The notes: a model not told the origin generated them from the sequence alone. A stretch of 64,000 nt of DNA from Rhodospirillales bacterium (GCA_016215555.1 JACRJC010000018.1:62001-126000); one strand, 5' to 3'; shown: positions 43,439 through 53,789, counted from the first letter of the stretch. Numbers and translations are program-made.

Positions 43439-43458
43439 GGGTATCACCGGGGTATCGC
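43439..43458. repeat. Left arm-type repeat near attL
   Basis: GGGTATCACCGGGGTATCGC contains two GGGTATC units ten bases apart and matches 56171-56190 at 18 of 20 bases, in the same orientation. This is the layout of integrase or excisionase arm-binding sites. Confidence 0.55.
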
Positions 43459-43467
43459 GGGATTTCC

Positions 43468-44154
43468 TCACTCCCCACATTTCAGCCGATAGCCGACGCC
43501 GGGGTCGGTGACCAGGAATTTGGGGCTGGCCGGATCGTCCTCGAGCTTTTGGCGCAACTGGTTGACGTAGACGCGCAGATAGGCCGTGTCCTCGACATGG
43601 GCCGGTCCCCAGACCTCTTTCAAGATCAGCTTGTGGGTCAGCACATGGTCGGGATGGCGGGCCATGAAATCCAGCAAATCCCATTCCCGCTTCGACAAAT
43701 GCACGTCCTCATCGTGCCTGGTCACGATGCGCCGCTTAAGGTCGATGCGGACTGGGCCGCCAGTGACCACTCCACTTCCCTCGCTGCCGCCTTGGCTTGG
43801 GCGCAAGAGGGCACGGATGCGGGCCATCAATTCGGCGACGCCAAAGGGCTTCACTACATAGTCGTTGGCGCCACGGTCGAGCGCTTCCACCTTGTCGGCT
43901 TCTCCGGCGCGGACCGAAAGCACGATCAGAGGCATGCGGTGTGACTGGCGGATGGTGGTGATGACATCCTGGCCGTCCATGTCAGGCAGGCCTAGATCAA
44001 GCACCACAAGATCGGGCCTGGCGGCCAGCGACGCATCGATTCCCGCAGCCCCGGTTTCCGCTTCCAGCACCTCATAGCCGACGGCACCCATCGAGATGCG
44101 CAGAAACTTGCGAATTTGCGCTTCGTCGTCGATGACAAGAATCTTGGCGCCCAT
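43468..44154 (-). CDS. kdpE: KdpE response regulator
   Basis: A 228-residue OmpR-family regulator: Asp53 in VVLDLGLPDMDG, acidic IDDE at the N-terminus, Lys in VVKPFG, and a winged-helix C-terminus (LSKREWDLLDFMARHPDHVLTHKLI). It follows kdpD by three bases. It activates kdp transcription at low potassium. It is the gene closest to attL. Confidence 0.96.
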   Translation of the reverse strand: MGAKILVIDDEAQIRKFLRISMGAVGYEVLEAETGAAGIDASLAARPDLVVLDLGLPDMDGQDVITTIRQSHRMPLIVLSVRAGEADKVEALDRGANDYVVKPFGVAELMARIRALLRPSQGGSEGSGVVTGGPVRIDLKRRIVTRHDEDVHLSKREWDLLDFMARHPDHVLTHKLILKEVWGPAHVEDTAYLRVYVNQLRQKLEDDPASPKFLVTDPGVGYRLKCGE

Positions 44155-44157
44155 TTT

Positions 44158-46842
44158 CTAACGCCCCTCCTGGCTTGGCGGCAGTTCCACCTCGGGCGGC
44201 AAAGGCAAATGGATGACGATCGAGGTGCCGGTACCGAACAAGCCTGGCTCGGCCTTGATGGTGCCGCCATGCGCCTCGACGATGCCACGGCAGATGGCCA
44301 GCCCCAAACCGGTGCCCGCCATCTGATTGTCGGTGGCTTGGACACGATAGAACATGTCGAATACTTTTTCGCTGTCCTCTTCGGGAATGCCGGGTCCCTG
44401 ATCGGTGACCTCGATGGCGATATGCTCCGCCGTCTTGTGGGCCCAAATCTTGATCGGCGTCTTGGCAGGGGCGTATTTGCAAGCATTGTCCAAAAGATTG
44501 AAAAACACCTGTTCCATCAGGACGGCGTCGATGCATAAAAGCGGCATGTCGGGATCGATCTCAACCTTGATGCTGTGTTGGCGGGCCATGGGCTTGGCGC
44601 GCTCGACAGCCGCTCCCACGATGTCGGCCAACTCGGCCCAATCGGCCCGAGGCTTCAAGCCGCCGCTGCCCAGCTTGGTCATGTCGAGCAGGTTCTGCAC
44701 AAAGCGATTCAGCCGTTCGGCCTCGTCCAAAATGGTTTGCGCCAACTCGTGGCGCGACGCATCGTCCAGAGACTTACCATAGCTGATCATGCTGCTGGCC
44801 GAACCCATGATCGAGACCAGGGGTGTGCGTAGATCGTGCGACAGAGAAGACAGCAGGGCCGAACGCAGCCGCTCGCGCTCGGTGGAGACCTTGGCAGTTT
44901 CGATATCGGCAACCAGCGTGGTGCGCTCGATAGCCACCGCCGCCTGACCGGTCAGGGTTTCCAGCAAGCGCATCTGCTCTGGCGACGGCAGATCGGCACT
45001 CTCTGCCATCTGCACGCCCAACACGCCTATGGGCGCCCTGGCCGTACGCATGGGCAGGAACAGCCAAAGCGCTGCCGGAAGCGTAGATGTTCCGCGCCCG
45101 GCGGGCTTTCCATGCACCCAGGCCCATTCGGCGGCCCCGGCGGATTTATCGTCCAACGCGTCTTCGGGCGGATATCCGGCGGCAATCGCAAGGCCATTCT
45201 CGCCCGGCAACAGGATCAACGACTTGCCGTGAATGATGGCCGCCACATGATGCACCACCGCCCACAACACTTCTTCTTGCGTTACCGCCGCCGTCACCTT
45301 GCGCTCGAACTCGTAAAGATTGGCTGTGCGTTTGGCGCTTTTGCGCGACGAATCGACCTGCACCTTCAAACGGCTCGCCAGATTGGAGACAATGACGGCG
45401 GCAAACAGAAAGAAAAATACGGTCAGGATGTTCTGCGGATCGGCAATGGTGAAGGTGAAGCGCGGATCGGTGAAGAAAAAGTTGAAGGCGAGAAAACCCG
45501 AGAACGAAGCCAGGATGGCGGGCTTCAGTCCGAAACGGATCGCCGACAGAAGAACAATGACCAGATAGACCACCGAAACATTGGTCACCGGCATCCAGCG
45601 TTCGATGACGAAGCCAATTCCGGTTGCTCCGCCCACCATGACCAACGCAGCCGCCATGCCCAGCCAGTCGGACAACAACATAGGTTCGAAGGAAGGCCGC
45701 CAGAACGGTTTCGCTTTTTCCTCCTGGCCGACGACCAACACATTGATGTCGCCGCTTTGCTCGATCAAGCGGTCGGTCGCCGATTTTCCTTGCAACAGTC
45801 GCCGCTTCGGACGGCCAACGACGATCTGGGTGACATTGCGTTCTCGGGCCAGGGCCAACACCTCGTCCACCACGTCATCGCCCTGCAAGACCAGCGTTTC
45901 GCCGCCCAACTGCTCGGCCAAGCGCATGGCCTGGGCGATACGATCCTTTTCCTTTTCGGACAAGGCGTAGGCGCGGGTCGTTTCCACCGTTACCGCCATC
46001 CAGGCCGCACCCCGGCGCTCGGCAGTGCGCTTGGCAACCCGAAGCAGGCGGTCGGCATCAACCCGCTCGCCAATGCAGGCCAGGATGCGCTCGCGGGCAG
46101 GCCATGGTCCGTCGATGGCATGCGCCCGCATGTAATCGACCATCTGCTTGTCGACGCGCTCGGCGGCATGGCGCAGGGCCATTTCCCGCAACGCCGTCAG
46201 ATTGCCGGGCGAGAAGAAATTATGCACGGCGCGTCTGGCCTGTTCGGGCACATAGACCTTGCCTTCGTGCAGACGCTTAATCAGGTCTTCCGCTGGCAGA
46301 TCGATCAGCTCGATCTCGTCGGCGCTGCCCAGAACGGCATCGGGCACGGTTTCGCGCACTTTGACGCCCGATATGCGTTCGACGACGTCGTTCAAGGAAT
46401 CGAGATGCTGGATGTTGAGTGTGCTGTAGACGTCAATCCCGGCGGTCAAAATTTCCTCGACATCCTGCCAGCGCTTGACATGGCGGGCTCCGGGAACGTT
46501 GGTATGCGCCAACTCATCGACCAGGACGATCTTGGGCTTGCGGGCCAGGATGGCGTCCAGGTCCATCTCCTTGAAGTCGTGGCCACGATATTCCAGGGCG
46601 CGAGGCGGCAGAACTTCAAGCCCCTCCAGCAAAGCCAATGTCTCGCGCCGCCCGTGGGTTTCGACCACGCCCGCCACCACATCGACGCCCTCTCGCTTGC
46701 GCTCGTGCGCCGTTTCCAGCATGGCGAAGGTCTTGCCGACGCCGGGCGCGGCACCCAGAAAGATTTTCAAACGCCCACGCCCCTCGCGCCGGGCTTCGGC
46801 GAGAAGGGCGTCTGGAGACGGTCGGTTGTCGTTGTCACTCAT
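44158..46842 (-). CDS. kdpD: KdpD sensor kinase
   Basis: An 894-residue sensor of the standard length. The N-terminal KdpD domain with Walker A GAAPGVGKT is followed by a USP-like domain, four TM helices (about residues 400-500), a GAF-like domain, His in SLSHDLRTPLVSIMG and the ATPase boxes (LLDNACKYAP, DQGPGIP, GTGLGLAI). It senses low potassium and ionic strength and phosphorylates KdpE. Confidence 0.96.
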   Translation of the reverse strand: MSDNDNRPSPDALLAEARREGRGRLKIFLGAAPGVGKTFAMLETAHERKREGVDVVAGVVETHGRRETLALLEGLEVLPPRALEYRGHDFKEMDLDAILARKPKIVLVDELAHTNVPGARHVKRWQDVEEILTAGIDVYSTLNIQHLDSLNDVVERISGVKVRETVPDAVLGSADEIELIDLPAEDLIKRLHEGKVYVPEQARRAVHNFFSPGNLTALREMALRHAAERVDKQMVDYMRAHAIDGPWPARERILACIGERVDADRLLRVAKRTAERRGAAWMAVTVETTRAYALSEKEKDRIAQAMRLAEQLGGETLVLQGDDVVDEVLALARERNVTQIVVGRPKRRLLQGKSATDRLIEQSGDINVLVVGQEEKAKPFWRPSFEPMLLSDWLGMAAALVMVGGATGIGFVIERWMPVTNVSVVYLVIVLLSAIRFGLKPAILASFSGFLAFNFFFTDPRFTFTIADPQNILTVFFFLFAAVIVSNLASRLKVQVDSSRKSAKRTANLYEFERKVTAAVTQEEVLWAVVHHVAAIIHGKSLILLPGENGLAIAAGYPPEDALDDKSAGAAEWAWVHGKPAGRGTSTLPAALWLFLPMRTARAPIGVLGVQMAESADLPSPEQMRLLETLTGQAAVAIERTTLVADIETAKVSTERERLRSALLSSLSHDLRTPLVSIMGSASSMISYGKSLDDASRHELAQTILDEAERLNRFVQNLLDMTKLGSGGLKPRADWAELADIVGAAVERAKPMARQHSIKVEIDPDMPLLCIDAVLMEQVFFNLLDNACKYAPAKTPIKIWAHKTAEHIAIEVTDQGPGIPEEDSEKVFDMFYRVQATDNQMAGTGLGLAICRGIVEAHGGTIKAEPGLFGTGTSIVIHLPLPPEVELPPSQEGR

Positions 46843-46851
46843 GTTCTATGT

Positions 46852-47184
46852 TCACTTCATTGGCCACCTTTCGTCCAGGGCCTTGTTGAGGATCTCGGCA
46901 TCGATCTTGTCATGATCCTGGGCAAATTGGTTGAGCAGGTTCCGAATCTCGACCGGCGAGACATGGCGAGCGCTGGCGATACTTTTGGCCTGAACGAAGG
47001 CCGACGACAGCTGAATTTTGCGCTCGCCGGGAGAGAGGTGGAAATATCCGGGTGGGCCGGAATCCGATGTTGGCCGCTCGCCTCGTTCCTTGAACAGCGG
47101 CAGGGCCAGCCAGATAAAGAAAGCCGCTACGCCAACAATAGCCAGCGTATTCAGCCAACTTGGTTTGTTTTCCGGTCGGCTCAT
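46852..47184 (-). CDS. Membrane-anchored KdpC-like small protein between kdpC and kdpD
   Basis: A 110-residue protein starting at MSRPENKPS (ATG at 47184, behind AATAGG); a longer frame runs back into kdpC. One TM (TLAIVGVAAFFIWLALPLF) is followed by a soluble part that resembles the C-terminal third of KdpC: HLSP..., an ASAR segment, EIRNLLNQF, and LNKALDERWPMK, against [18 protein letters not shown] and [12 protein letters not shown] in the neighbouring KdpC. The KdpC glycine-rich FGLLGEP segment is absent. It looks like a shortened duplicate of KdpC. Role unknown; perhaps a regulator of the pump or of KdpD. Confidence 0.65.
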   Translation of the reverse strand: MSRPENKPSWLNTLAIVGVAAFFIWLALPLFKERGERPTSDSGPPGYFHLSPGERKIQLSSAFVQAKSIASARHVSPVEIRNLLNQFAQDHDKIDAEILNKALDERWPMK

Positions 47185-47191
47185 GTCGTGC

Positions 47192-47776
47192 CTATTTCTT
47201 AATCGGCCATTTTTCGTCAAGCGCCAGATTGAGCTTCAAGACATTGACCACCGGCTCGCCCAGCAATCCGAAAACGCGGCCTTCGGTCATAGCGCCAACC
47301 AGATTGTGCAACTCGAGAAGGGCCACGCGCCTTGACGCCGCCACGCGCTTGACCTGGGCCTCGGCGGCGGCTGGCGAGATATGAGGATCAAGCCCGCTGG
47401 CCGAAGCGGTGACCAGATCGGCGGGAACCGGCCCTGTTTCGCCAGGATTGGCTTTTCTGAAGGCCATCACGCGCTCGGCCACGCTATCGGCCAAGGACTT
47501 GGCCGAGGGGGCCAGATTGCTGCCGCCAGAAGCAGATGCGTTATAGGGCGCCTCGGCGGTTGCCGAGGGACGGCCCCAGAAATATCCAGGCTGCGCGAAA
47601 CTTTGTCCAAGCAATTCCGAGCCGATCACCCGGCCATTTTTTTCGATCAGGCTGCCTGCGGCCTGGCGGGGAAACAAGGCCTGCGCCGCGCCAGTGACGG
47701 CGAAGGGATAGGCCAGGCCGGTGAGTGCGGTCAGTACGAGCAGGATGACCAGAACGGGGCGGAGTTCCTTAATCAT
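47192..47776 (-). CDS. kdpC: KdpC potassium-transporting ATPase subunit
   Basis: A 194-residue subunit starting at [12 protein letters not shown] (ATG at 47776); a longer frame only overlaps kdpB. One TM at the N-terminus and the landmarks [35 protein letters not shown] and [18 protein letters not shown] are typical. It stabilises KdpB nucleotide binding. Confidence 0.97.
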   Translation of the reverse strand: MIKELRPVLVILLVLTALTGLAYPFAVTGAAQALFPRQAAGSLIEKNGRVIGSELLGQSFAQPGYFWGRPSATAEAPYNASASGGSNLAPSAKSLADSVAERVMAFRKANPGETGPVPADLVTASASGLDPHISPAAAEAQVKRVAASRRVALLELHNLVGAMTEGRVFGLLGEPVVNVLKLNLALDEKWPIKK

Positions 47777-47789
47777 GAATGCGTCTCCT

Positions 47790-49847
47790 TCAAACCAGGC
47801 CAAGAAAATTGACCGCCAGATCGACCAGCTTGATGCCCGCGAAAGGCATGGCAAGGCCGCCCAGCCCGTAGACCAGCAGATTGCGCCGCAATAGGGCCTC
47901 GGCTCCCACCGGCCGGTAAGCAACGCCCTTCAACGCCAGGGGGATCAGGGCGACAATGATCAGGGCGTTGAAGATGATGGCCGACAGAATGGCCGATTGC
48001 GGACTGGCCAGATGCATGATGTTCAGGGCCTGCAATTGCGGATAGGCGGTCAGGAACAAGGCTGGAATGATGGCGAAATACTTGGCCACATCGTTGGCGA
48101 TCGAGAAGGTGGTCAGGGCTCCCCGGCTTATCAGCATTTGCTTGCCGATCATCACGATCTCGATCAGCTTGGTGGGATCGCTTTCCAGATCGACCATGTT
48201 GCCCGCCTCGCGGGCGGCTTGGGTGCCGGTATTCATCGCCACCCCGACATCGGCCTGGGCCAAGGCGGGCGCGTCGTTCGATCCGTCGCCGCACATGGCG
48301 ACCAGCCGCCCACCTGATTGATACTGGCGGATCAGTTCCAACTTCTTCTCGGGTGTTGCCTCGGCCAGGAAATCATCGACGCCCGCCTCGGCGGCAATGG
48401 CGGCGGCGGTCAGGGGATTGTCGCCGGTAATCATCACTGTGCGGATACCCATGGCCCGCAAGGTGGCGAAGCGTTCGCGGATGCCGGGCTTCACGATGTC
48501 CTTCAGATGCACTACGCCAAGATGTCGTCCGTCCCGGGCCACCACCAAAGGCGTTCCGCCCGACTTGGCGACCTTCTCGACCAGGCTGACCAGTTCTCGC
48601 GGCGCTCCGCCCAACGTTGAACCAGCCCGTTCGGCGACATAGGCCTGAATGGCGTCCCAAGCGCCCTTGCGGATCTGCGAGCCTTCAAGATCGACACCCG
48701 ACATGCGGGTCTGGGCGGTAAAGGGAATGATTCCAATATCGGCCCCTTTTGGTGCTTTGAAGCCGAAATGATTGGCCGCCAGCGCCACAATGGATTTGCC
48801 CTCGGGCGTTTCGTCGGCCAATGAAGCAAGAAAGGCCGCCTGGGCCAGTTCGCGCTCGCCGACACCGGGGGCGGGAAGGAACTCACTGGCTTGACGCGCT
48901 CCCCAGGTGATGGTGCCGGTTTTGTCCAGCAACAACACGTCGATGTCGCCCGCCGCCTCGACCGAACGGCCCGACTTGGCGATGACGTTGAACTTGACCA
49001 GCCGATCCATGCCCGCAATGCCGATGGCCGACAACAGGCCGCCGATGGTGGTGGGGATCAAGGTCACGAACAAGGCGGTCAGGAAGACGACGGGAATAAC
49101 GGCGCCCGACCACGAGGCGAAAGCGGGCAATGTGGCGACGACGATCAGGAAGATCAGCGTCATGCCGACCAGAAGGATGTTGAGAGCGATTTCGTTGGGC
49201 GTCTTCTGGCGCTTGGCGCCCTCGACCAGCGCGATCATGCGGTCCAGGAAGGTTTCGCCGGGATTGGCGGTGATGCGCACGACGATACGGTCAGAAACGA
49301 CGCGTGTTCCGCCCGTCACCGCCGAACGGTCGCCGCCCGATTCCCGGATGACAGGGGCGGATTCGCCGGTAATGGCGCTTTCATCCACCATGGCGATGCC
49401 CGCCACCACGTCGCCATCGCCGGGGATGACGTCGTCGGCTGCGCAAGCCACGAGATCGCCCGCCTTTAGCTGGCTGGCCGGAATCGCAGTCGCTTTTGTC
49501 GCTTCAATGCTGTCGATCTTGTGCGCCTTGGCTTCCGTTTTGCTGCGGCGCAAGCTGGCCGCCTGGGCCTTGCCGCGCCCCTCGGCTACCGCTTCGGCAA
49601 AATTGGCGAATAGCACGGTGATCCACAGCCAAGCAGACACCTGGACCATAACGCCCGAGAAGGCAGTTCCCTCGACGGCGTCGCGGACCGATAGCAGGGT
49701 GGACAGCACGGCCACCACGGCGGTGGTGAACATCACCGGATTGCGCGCCAGCAGCCGGGGATCGAGTTTTAGCACGGACTCCTTGGCGGCCTGGACCAGA
49801 ATGGCACTATCGAACAGGGCGCGCGATTTGGGACGATGGACGGTCAT
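47790..49847 (-). CDS. kdpB: KdpB P-type ATPase subunit
   Basis: A 685-residue P-type ATPase. The phosphorylation motif is DKTGTIT, TGES and [16 protein letters not shown] are present, and the selectivity loop of KdpB is in the usual place. It hydrolyses ATP to drive K+ through KdpA. It overlaps nothing and sits ten bases from kdpA. Confidence 0.98.
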   Translation of the reverse strand: MTVHRPKSRALFDSAILVQAAKESVLKLDPRLLARNPVMFTTAVVAVLSTLLSVRDAVEGTAFSGVMVQVSAWLWITVLFANFAEAVAEGRGKAQAASLRRSKTEAKAHKIDSIEATKATAIPASQLKAGDLVACAADDVIPGDGDVVAGIAMVDESAITGESAPVIRESGGDRSAVTGGTRVVSDRIVVRITANPGETFLDRMIALVEGAKRQKTPNEIALNILLVGMTLIFLIVVATLPAFASWSGAVIPVVFLTALFVTLIPTTIGGLLSAIGIAGMDRLVKFNVIAKSGRSVEAAGDIDVLLLDKTGTITWGARQASEFLPAPGVGERELAQAAFLASLADETPEGKSIVALAANHFGFKAPKGADIGIIPFTAQTRMSGVDLEGSQIRKGAWDAIQAYVAERAGSTLGGAPRELVSLVEKVAKSGGTPLVVARDGRHLGVVHLKDIVKPGIRERFATLRAMGIRTVMITGDNPLTAAAIAAEAGVDDFLAEATPEKKLELIRQYQSGGRLVAMCGDGSNDAPALAQADVGVAMNTGTQAAREAGNMVDLESDPTKLIEIVMIGKQMLISRGALTTFSIANDVAKYFAIIPALFLTAYPQLQALNIMHLASPQSAILSAIIFNALIIVALIPLALKGVAYRPVGAEALLRRNLLVYGLGGLAMPFAGIKLVDLAVNFLGLV

Positions 49848-49856
49848 GAAATGCTC

Positions 49857-51563
49857 CTAGAACAAGGTGCCGGAAGACAGCGCCAAATGCTCGACGATGG
49901 GGCCCAGCGCCAGAACCGGGAAATAGGTCAACCCGCCCACCACCAGCACGACGCCGACAAGAATGCCGATAAACAGCATACCATGCGTGGGGAAGGTGCC
50001 CGCCGAGGGCGGAGCTGACTTTTTGGCCGCCATGGCGCCAGCAATCGCCAGCACGGGAATGACGAAGGCGAAACGCCCTATCAGCATCGACAGAGCCATC
50101 GCCGTATTGAAGAACGGCGTGTTGCCGGACAATCCGCCAAAGGCCGAGCCGTTGTTGTTGCCTGCCGACAGGAAGGCGTAAAGCACTTCCGAAAGTCCAT
50201 GCGGGCCGGGGGCGGCAATGCTGGCTTGCGCAATTGGCAGAATCATGGCCACAGCGCCAGCGCCCAAGACGGCGATGGGGGTGGCCAGGATAGCGATCAC
50301 GGCCAGCTTCATCTCGCGGGCCTCGATCTTCTTGCCCAGATATTCCGGCGTGCGACCGACCATCAGGCCTGCAATGAACAAGGCGATGAGGACAAAGACG
50401 ATCATGCCGTAAAGGCCGGAACCAACGCCCCCGATCACGACCTCGCCCAGCGACATGTTGATGAGGGGGATCAGACCGCCCAGCGGCGTGAAGCTGTCAT
50501 GCATGGCGATCACGGCGCCGCACGAGGTGGCGGTGGTGATGGCGGCGAACAGGGCCGAGGCCACGATCCCAAATCGCGCCTCCTTGCCCTCCATATTCCC
50601 CATGTTCTGAAGACCAAGCTGGGTGAGGGCGGGATTGCCCTGTGCTTCTGCCCAGATGCTGATGAAGGCGCCAGCAATGAACAGCAGGCCCATCGCCGCC
50701 AGCAGCGCCCAGCCTTGGCGCTGATCCTTGACCATGCGCCCGAACGTATTGGTCAGCCCGGCGCCAAGTAGGAAGATGCACACCATGTGAATCAGATTGA
50801 CAAGCGCCGACGGGTTCTCGAACGGATGGGCGGCATTCGCATTGAAGAATCCGCCACCGTTAGTGCCTAGATGCTTAATCATCATCTGGCTGGCCACGGG
50901 GCCTTGGGCGATGATCTGCCTAACGCCCTCTAGCGTCGTGGCCTCGGTATAGGCGTCGAAATTCTGCGGCACGCCCAGCCAGACCAGCAGCAACGCGCCG
51001 ACAAAACAAATCGGCAGCAGCAGATAGAGGGTGATGCGCACCAGATCGACATAGAAATTGCCGACCGTGCCGGACTCGCGCCTGGCGAATCCCCTTATGA
51101 CGGCGGCGGCAGCGGCGATACCCGCTGCTGACGACAGGAAGTTCTGCACCGTGAAACCCACCATCTGCACCAGATAGCTCATGCTGCTCTCGCCGCCGTA
51201 ATTCTGCCAGTTGGTGTTGGTGACGAAACTGACTGCTGTATTGAAGGCGAGATCGGACGGCACGGCGGCCATGTCTGCTGGATTGAGCGGCAGAAAACCC
51301 TGCAAACGCTGCAAGCCGTAAAGCAGCAAGACGCCCGCCAGATGGAAGATCAGAAACGCGCCCGCATAGGCGCTCCAATGCTGCTCGCGCCCTGGATCGA
51401 CGCCAGCCAGACGGTAGAGCCCCCGCTCGACCGGCCCCAGAAGTCGCGACAGCAAAAGGGGCTGGCCCTCGAACAGGCGGGCCATGTAGCCCCCGACAAG
51501 CGGCGTCAACCCAACGACCAGGGCAATGAAAAGGATGAGAAGCAGAAGGCCATAGGCGTCCAT
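49857..51563 (-). CDS. kdpA: KdpA potassium-channel-like subunit
   Basis: A 568-residue membrane protein of about ten TM helices with the four SKT-type pore repeats ([56 protein letters not shown]). It binds and passes K+ with micromolar affinity. Full length. Confidence 0.98.
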   Translation of the reverse strand: MDAYGLLLLILFIALVVGLTPLVGGYMARLFEGQPLLLSRLLGPVERGLYRLAGVDPGREQHWSAYAGAFLIFHLAGVLLLYGLQRLQGFLPLNPADMAAVPSDLAFNTAVSFVTNTNWQNYGGESSMSYLVQMVGFTVQNFLSSAAGIAAAAAVIRGFARRESGTVGNFYVDLVRITLYLLLPICFVGALLLVWLGVPQNFDAYTEATTLEGVRQIIAQGPVASQMMIKHLGTNGGGFFNANAAHPFENPSALVNLIHMVCIFLLGAGLTNTFGRMVKDQRQGWALLAAMGLLFIAGAFISIWAEAQGNPALTQLGLQNMGNMEGKEARFGIVASALFAAITTATSCGAVIAMHDSFTPLGGLIPLINMSLGEVVIGGVGSGLYGMIVFVLIALFIAGLMVGRTPEYLGKKIEAREMKLAVIAILATPIAVLGAGAVAMILPIAQASIAAPGPHGLSEVLYAFLSAGNNNGSAFGGLSGNTPFFNTAMALSMLIGRFAFVIPVLAIAGAMAAKKSAPPSAGTFPTHGMLFIGILVGVVLVVGGLTYFPVLALGPIVEHLALSSGTLF

Positions 51564-51572
51564 GGAAGGCTC

Positions 51573-51674
51573 CTAGAACCGCTCGGGATGGATGAGGACA
51601 TAGACAAGGTAGGCGGCCAGCCCGATCACCGAGCAAAGCCCCAGAACCACATCCAGCGTTATGGTGTATGGCAT
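51573..51674 (-). CDS. kdpF: KdpF small subunit
   Basis: A 33-residue single-TM protein (TITLDVVLGLCSVIG, AAYLVYVLI, then HPERF) that matches KdpF, with the usual P-E-R-F-like end. It lies nine bases upstream of kdpA. KdpF stabilises the KdpABC complex. Confidence 0.88.
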   Translation of the reverse strand: MPYTITLDVVLGLCSVIGLAAYLVYVLIHPERF

Positions 51675-51686
51675 GATGGCGCTCTC

Positions 51687-51770
51687 CTAGATGTTCCGAC
51701 AGGCGCGCAACATCAGGCCCAGAAGCCCAAAAGCCCCCAGCGTAGCGGCAATGAAAACAGCATCGAACAT
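51687..51770 (-). CDS. 27-residue membrane peptide upstream of kdpF
   Basis: A short frame with a good ribosome site (GGAG eight bases before the ATG) encodes a single hydrophobic segment (VFIAATLGAFGLLGLML) and ends RACRNI. It stops 12 bases before kdpF. The size, topology and ribosome site suggest a real second small protein of the pump operon, or a leader peptide; no homologue is recalled. Confidence 0.55.
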   Translation of the reverse strand: MFDAVFIAATLGAFGLLGLMLRACRNI

Positions 51771-51976
51771 GGCGAAGACTCCGGCCTGCTATTGAAACCG
51801 GGGCTATCCTCCCGCCGAATGGCGTAAAGGTTCCATACGGAAATTTTGCCGTTAATTTTATGCCCCGCTTATATTCACACGGGGCTCAGAATCCCTTGCC
51901 GGATTTATGATGGTATAAAGTCAGATAGATGTTCCAACATTCGCCCCTGTCAGGTCGCAAAACAATAACGCCTTGA
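51771..51976 (-). promoter_or_regulatory. Region holding the kdp promoter
   Basis: This gap between rep and the small kdp gene should hold the KdpE-controlled promoter. It contains TTTAT-GATGGT-ATAAA (51904-51919), an AT-rich inverted repeat resembling half of a KdpE box, and a GCCCCG/CGGGGC hairpin at about 51860-51885. I could not fix a -10/-35 pair. Confidence 0.35.
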
Positions 51977-53143
51977 TTATACATGTCTTAGAGTTCGATA
52001 CCGTGCCTCAGCCTGATTGAATTTCTGCTCCGTCCCCTCGGGGTTATCCTTCAGCGCCCGCAAAGCATCCATGCTAACGGCATCAAGCGTTGTCGGCAGT
52101 TCGGATATGTCGAGGCCCATGAGGGCGGTTAGGGAAGTCAGCGAGCCACGAAACTGCGTGAAGAACATCTGGATACGTTCGTCGCGCAGGCCTTCCAGAA
52201 CTTTCTTCCGTTCGGCCTTCGAGACATAAGGCGCAAGGGCGGTTTTGGTTTCCTCGATGCTGGCCTGCCAGATCGGATGCAGCGGCCAACGGCTGCGATT
52301 CGTATCGCCATTCGGCACCGTGTAGCGAATGGCGTTGAGAATGCCTGGCATGACGTCGCCCGCCTTGGCTTCGAAGTCGGCAAAGCTCTTCAGGTTCCAG
52401 AAATCCAGTTCCGTTTTTCCAGCCCTGGGTTCAACGCGCCAAACTTCGCCCTTGAAGGTTTCAGGGACCAGGCCCCAATTGTCCCACCAGTACGATTTGC
52501 CATGGACAACGATTTCCTTGGTCTTGTTGTACAGCGCCACTTGCCGGTTGGGCATCTCGCCGATGCGGATCGACTGCACCCGGTTTCCTTGCGCCGTTAC
52601 CTCGGCATCCATCTGTTCCCGATGCTCGCGCCTTATATGGCGAGGATGGGCCACGAAGTCATCCGCCGAAGGGTTCATGCCCTCGACGTGAAAATCGCAG
52701 CAAAAGTCGATGCGGCTGATACGTTCCATGGGCAGCATAAGCTGGCGGGCCTCGTCCCATTTGGAACCGATTGCGCCAAGCTGGGCCAGGAAGTCGAGCA
52801 TCTGCCTTTTCACACCCTCGTAACCATGCAGCGCCAAGGCGAGGCTGTGGGCCGAGGCACGGATGTTCCAGCGCTCGGGGTCATCGCTGTTGGCAATGAA
52901 CCAGGTTGCGCCGTCCGGCCCGGTATCAAAGCGATAGGCATAGCCGCCGCGCGATCCACTTTCGCCGACCATCAGGCAGATATTGCCGCCGTCTTCCTTG
53001 CCCAGCAGCAAGGGATAATCACCTCGATTCTTTTTGGCGGCCTCTTTCGTTTCCTCAAGATGCAGCAAGATGCTTCTGGGCAATGCGCCTTGAAAGGACA
53101 CGTCCAGACCGTCAAAGTTCGAATAGATCAGTTTTGCTTCCAT
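51977..53143 (-). CDS. Replication-initiation-like protein (Rep_trans-type) of the element
   Basis: A 388-residue protein whose pattern matches initiators of phage or plasmid-like integrative elements: MERISRIDFCCDFHVEGM near the metal-binding region, then GEMPNRQVALYNKTKEIV with a tyrosine candidate for nicking, and VWRVEPRAGKTELD. The N-terminus has no export signal. Three strong hairpins immediately upstream (53159-53318) could be its origin. It probably allows rolling-circle replication of the excised element. Confidence 0.7.
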   Translation of the reverse strand: MEAKLIYSNFDGLDVSFQGALPRSILLHLEETKEAAKKNRGDYPLLLGKEDGGNICLMVGESGSRGGYAYRFDTGPDGATWFIANSDDPERWNIRASAHSLALALHGYEGVKRQMLDFLAQLGAIGSKWDEARQLMLPMERISRIDFCCDFHVEGMNPSADDFVAHPRHIRREHREQMDAEVTAQGNRVQSIRIGEMPNRQVALYNKTKEIVVHGKSYWWDNWGLVPETFKGEVWRVEPRAGKTELDFWNLKSFADFEAKAGDVMPGILNAIRYTVPNGDTNRSRWPLHPIWQASIEETKTALAPYVSKAERKKVLEGLRDERIQMFFTQFRGSLTSLTALMGLDISELPTTLDAVSMDALRALKDNPEGTEQKFNQAEARYRTLRHV

Positions 53144-53158
53144 CTCATGTACTCCTAG

Positions 53159-53318
53159 GGGGGTGTGCTACAGAGACACCCCCAAGCTGCGCTGGCCGCA
53201 AGCGGCCCGCTCGCCTGCGCTAGCACGGGCCGCTTGCTGGGCCATGCGTACTCGTCAGGCTTGGTTGAAACACGCTCGCCGCTAGGCAGGGGTGCAGATT
53301 CACAAATAATCTGCACCC
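53159..53318. other. Cluster of three hairpins, candidate replication origin of the element
   Basis: GGGGGTGT/ACACCCCC (53159-53183), GCAAGCGGCCCG/CGGGCCGCTTGC with 12-bp arms (53198-53237), and GGGTGCAGATT/AATCTGCACCC with 11-bp arms and a CACAAAT loop (53290-53318) follow one another directly upstream of the initiator gene. All arms are perfect. This density is unusual for a simple terminator. Confidence 0.6.
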
Positions 53319-53350
53319 GCTGCTGTCCAGCTTATGAGCAAAGGGCGGCG

Positions 53351-53569
53351 TCAATGGCGCTTCGCCCGTTTCGGATCGAAACGGTTCCCCGCAAGCACCA
53401 TTGACCCCGCTTGTTCAAGCAGACTTTCCGGCAAATCGACTTCGATTTCCGGAAGGGCGAAGCAAGGCGTGGGACATTGCAGGCAGGTGATGACCTGACG
53501 CAGTTCCGCATTTTCCTTTTTAAGTGCCGCGATCTGCTCACGGGGGTTGAAGTGGCGCTTGGGCTTCAT
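53351..53569 (-). CDS. Small coiled-coil hypothetical protein of the element
   Basis: A 72-residue protein: basic N-terminus (KPKRHFNPREQ), coiled coil (IAALKKENAELRQVITCL), then a CPTPC pair and an acidic/hydrophobic tail. The start overlaps the AlpA-like stop by four bases. No family recognised; it may partner the AlpA-like protein. Confidence 0.65.
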   Translation of the reverse strand: MKPKRHFNPREQIAALKKENAELRQVITCLQCPTPCFALPEIEVDLPESLLEQAGSMVLAGNRFDPKRAKRH

Positions 53570-53784
53570 CGCACATCCCCATTTTCCGAGGTTGAGCGGC
53601 GCTGACGGCTGGCGAACCAGGAATCAAGACTTGCCATGTCGTACAGCACGACCTTGCGGCCCGCCTTGGAATAGGCCGGGCCATCGCCGCGAAGGCGCAT
53701 CTTGGCAAGGGTTGAGGTCGAGAGGCCGAGGTACTCCGCCGCCTCGGGCGCTCGCATTTTGCGAGAGTGGTTTGGCTGGGGCAT
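53566..53784 (-). CDS. AlpA/MerR-type helix-turn-helix regulator of the element
   Basis: A 72-residue protein with the HTH_17 pattern: RAPEAAEYLGLSTSTLAKMRLRGDGPAYSKAGRKVVLYDMASLDSWF. Such proteins are excisionase or integrase activators in tRNA-borne elements. A palindrome (53790-53833) lies just upstream and may be its operator. It shares an operon with the small coiled-coil gene. Confidence 0.85.
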   Translation of the reverse strand: MPQPNHSRKMRAPEAAEYLGLSTSTLAKMRLRGDGPAYSKAGRKVVLYDMASLDSWFASRQRRSTSENGDVR

Positions 53785-53789
53785 TGTCT

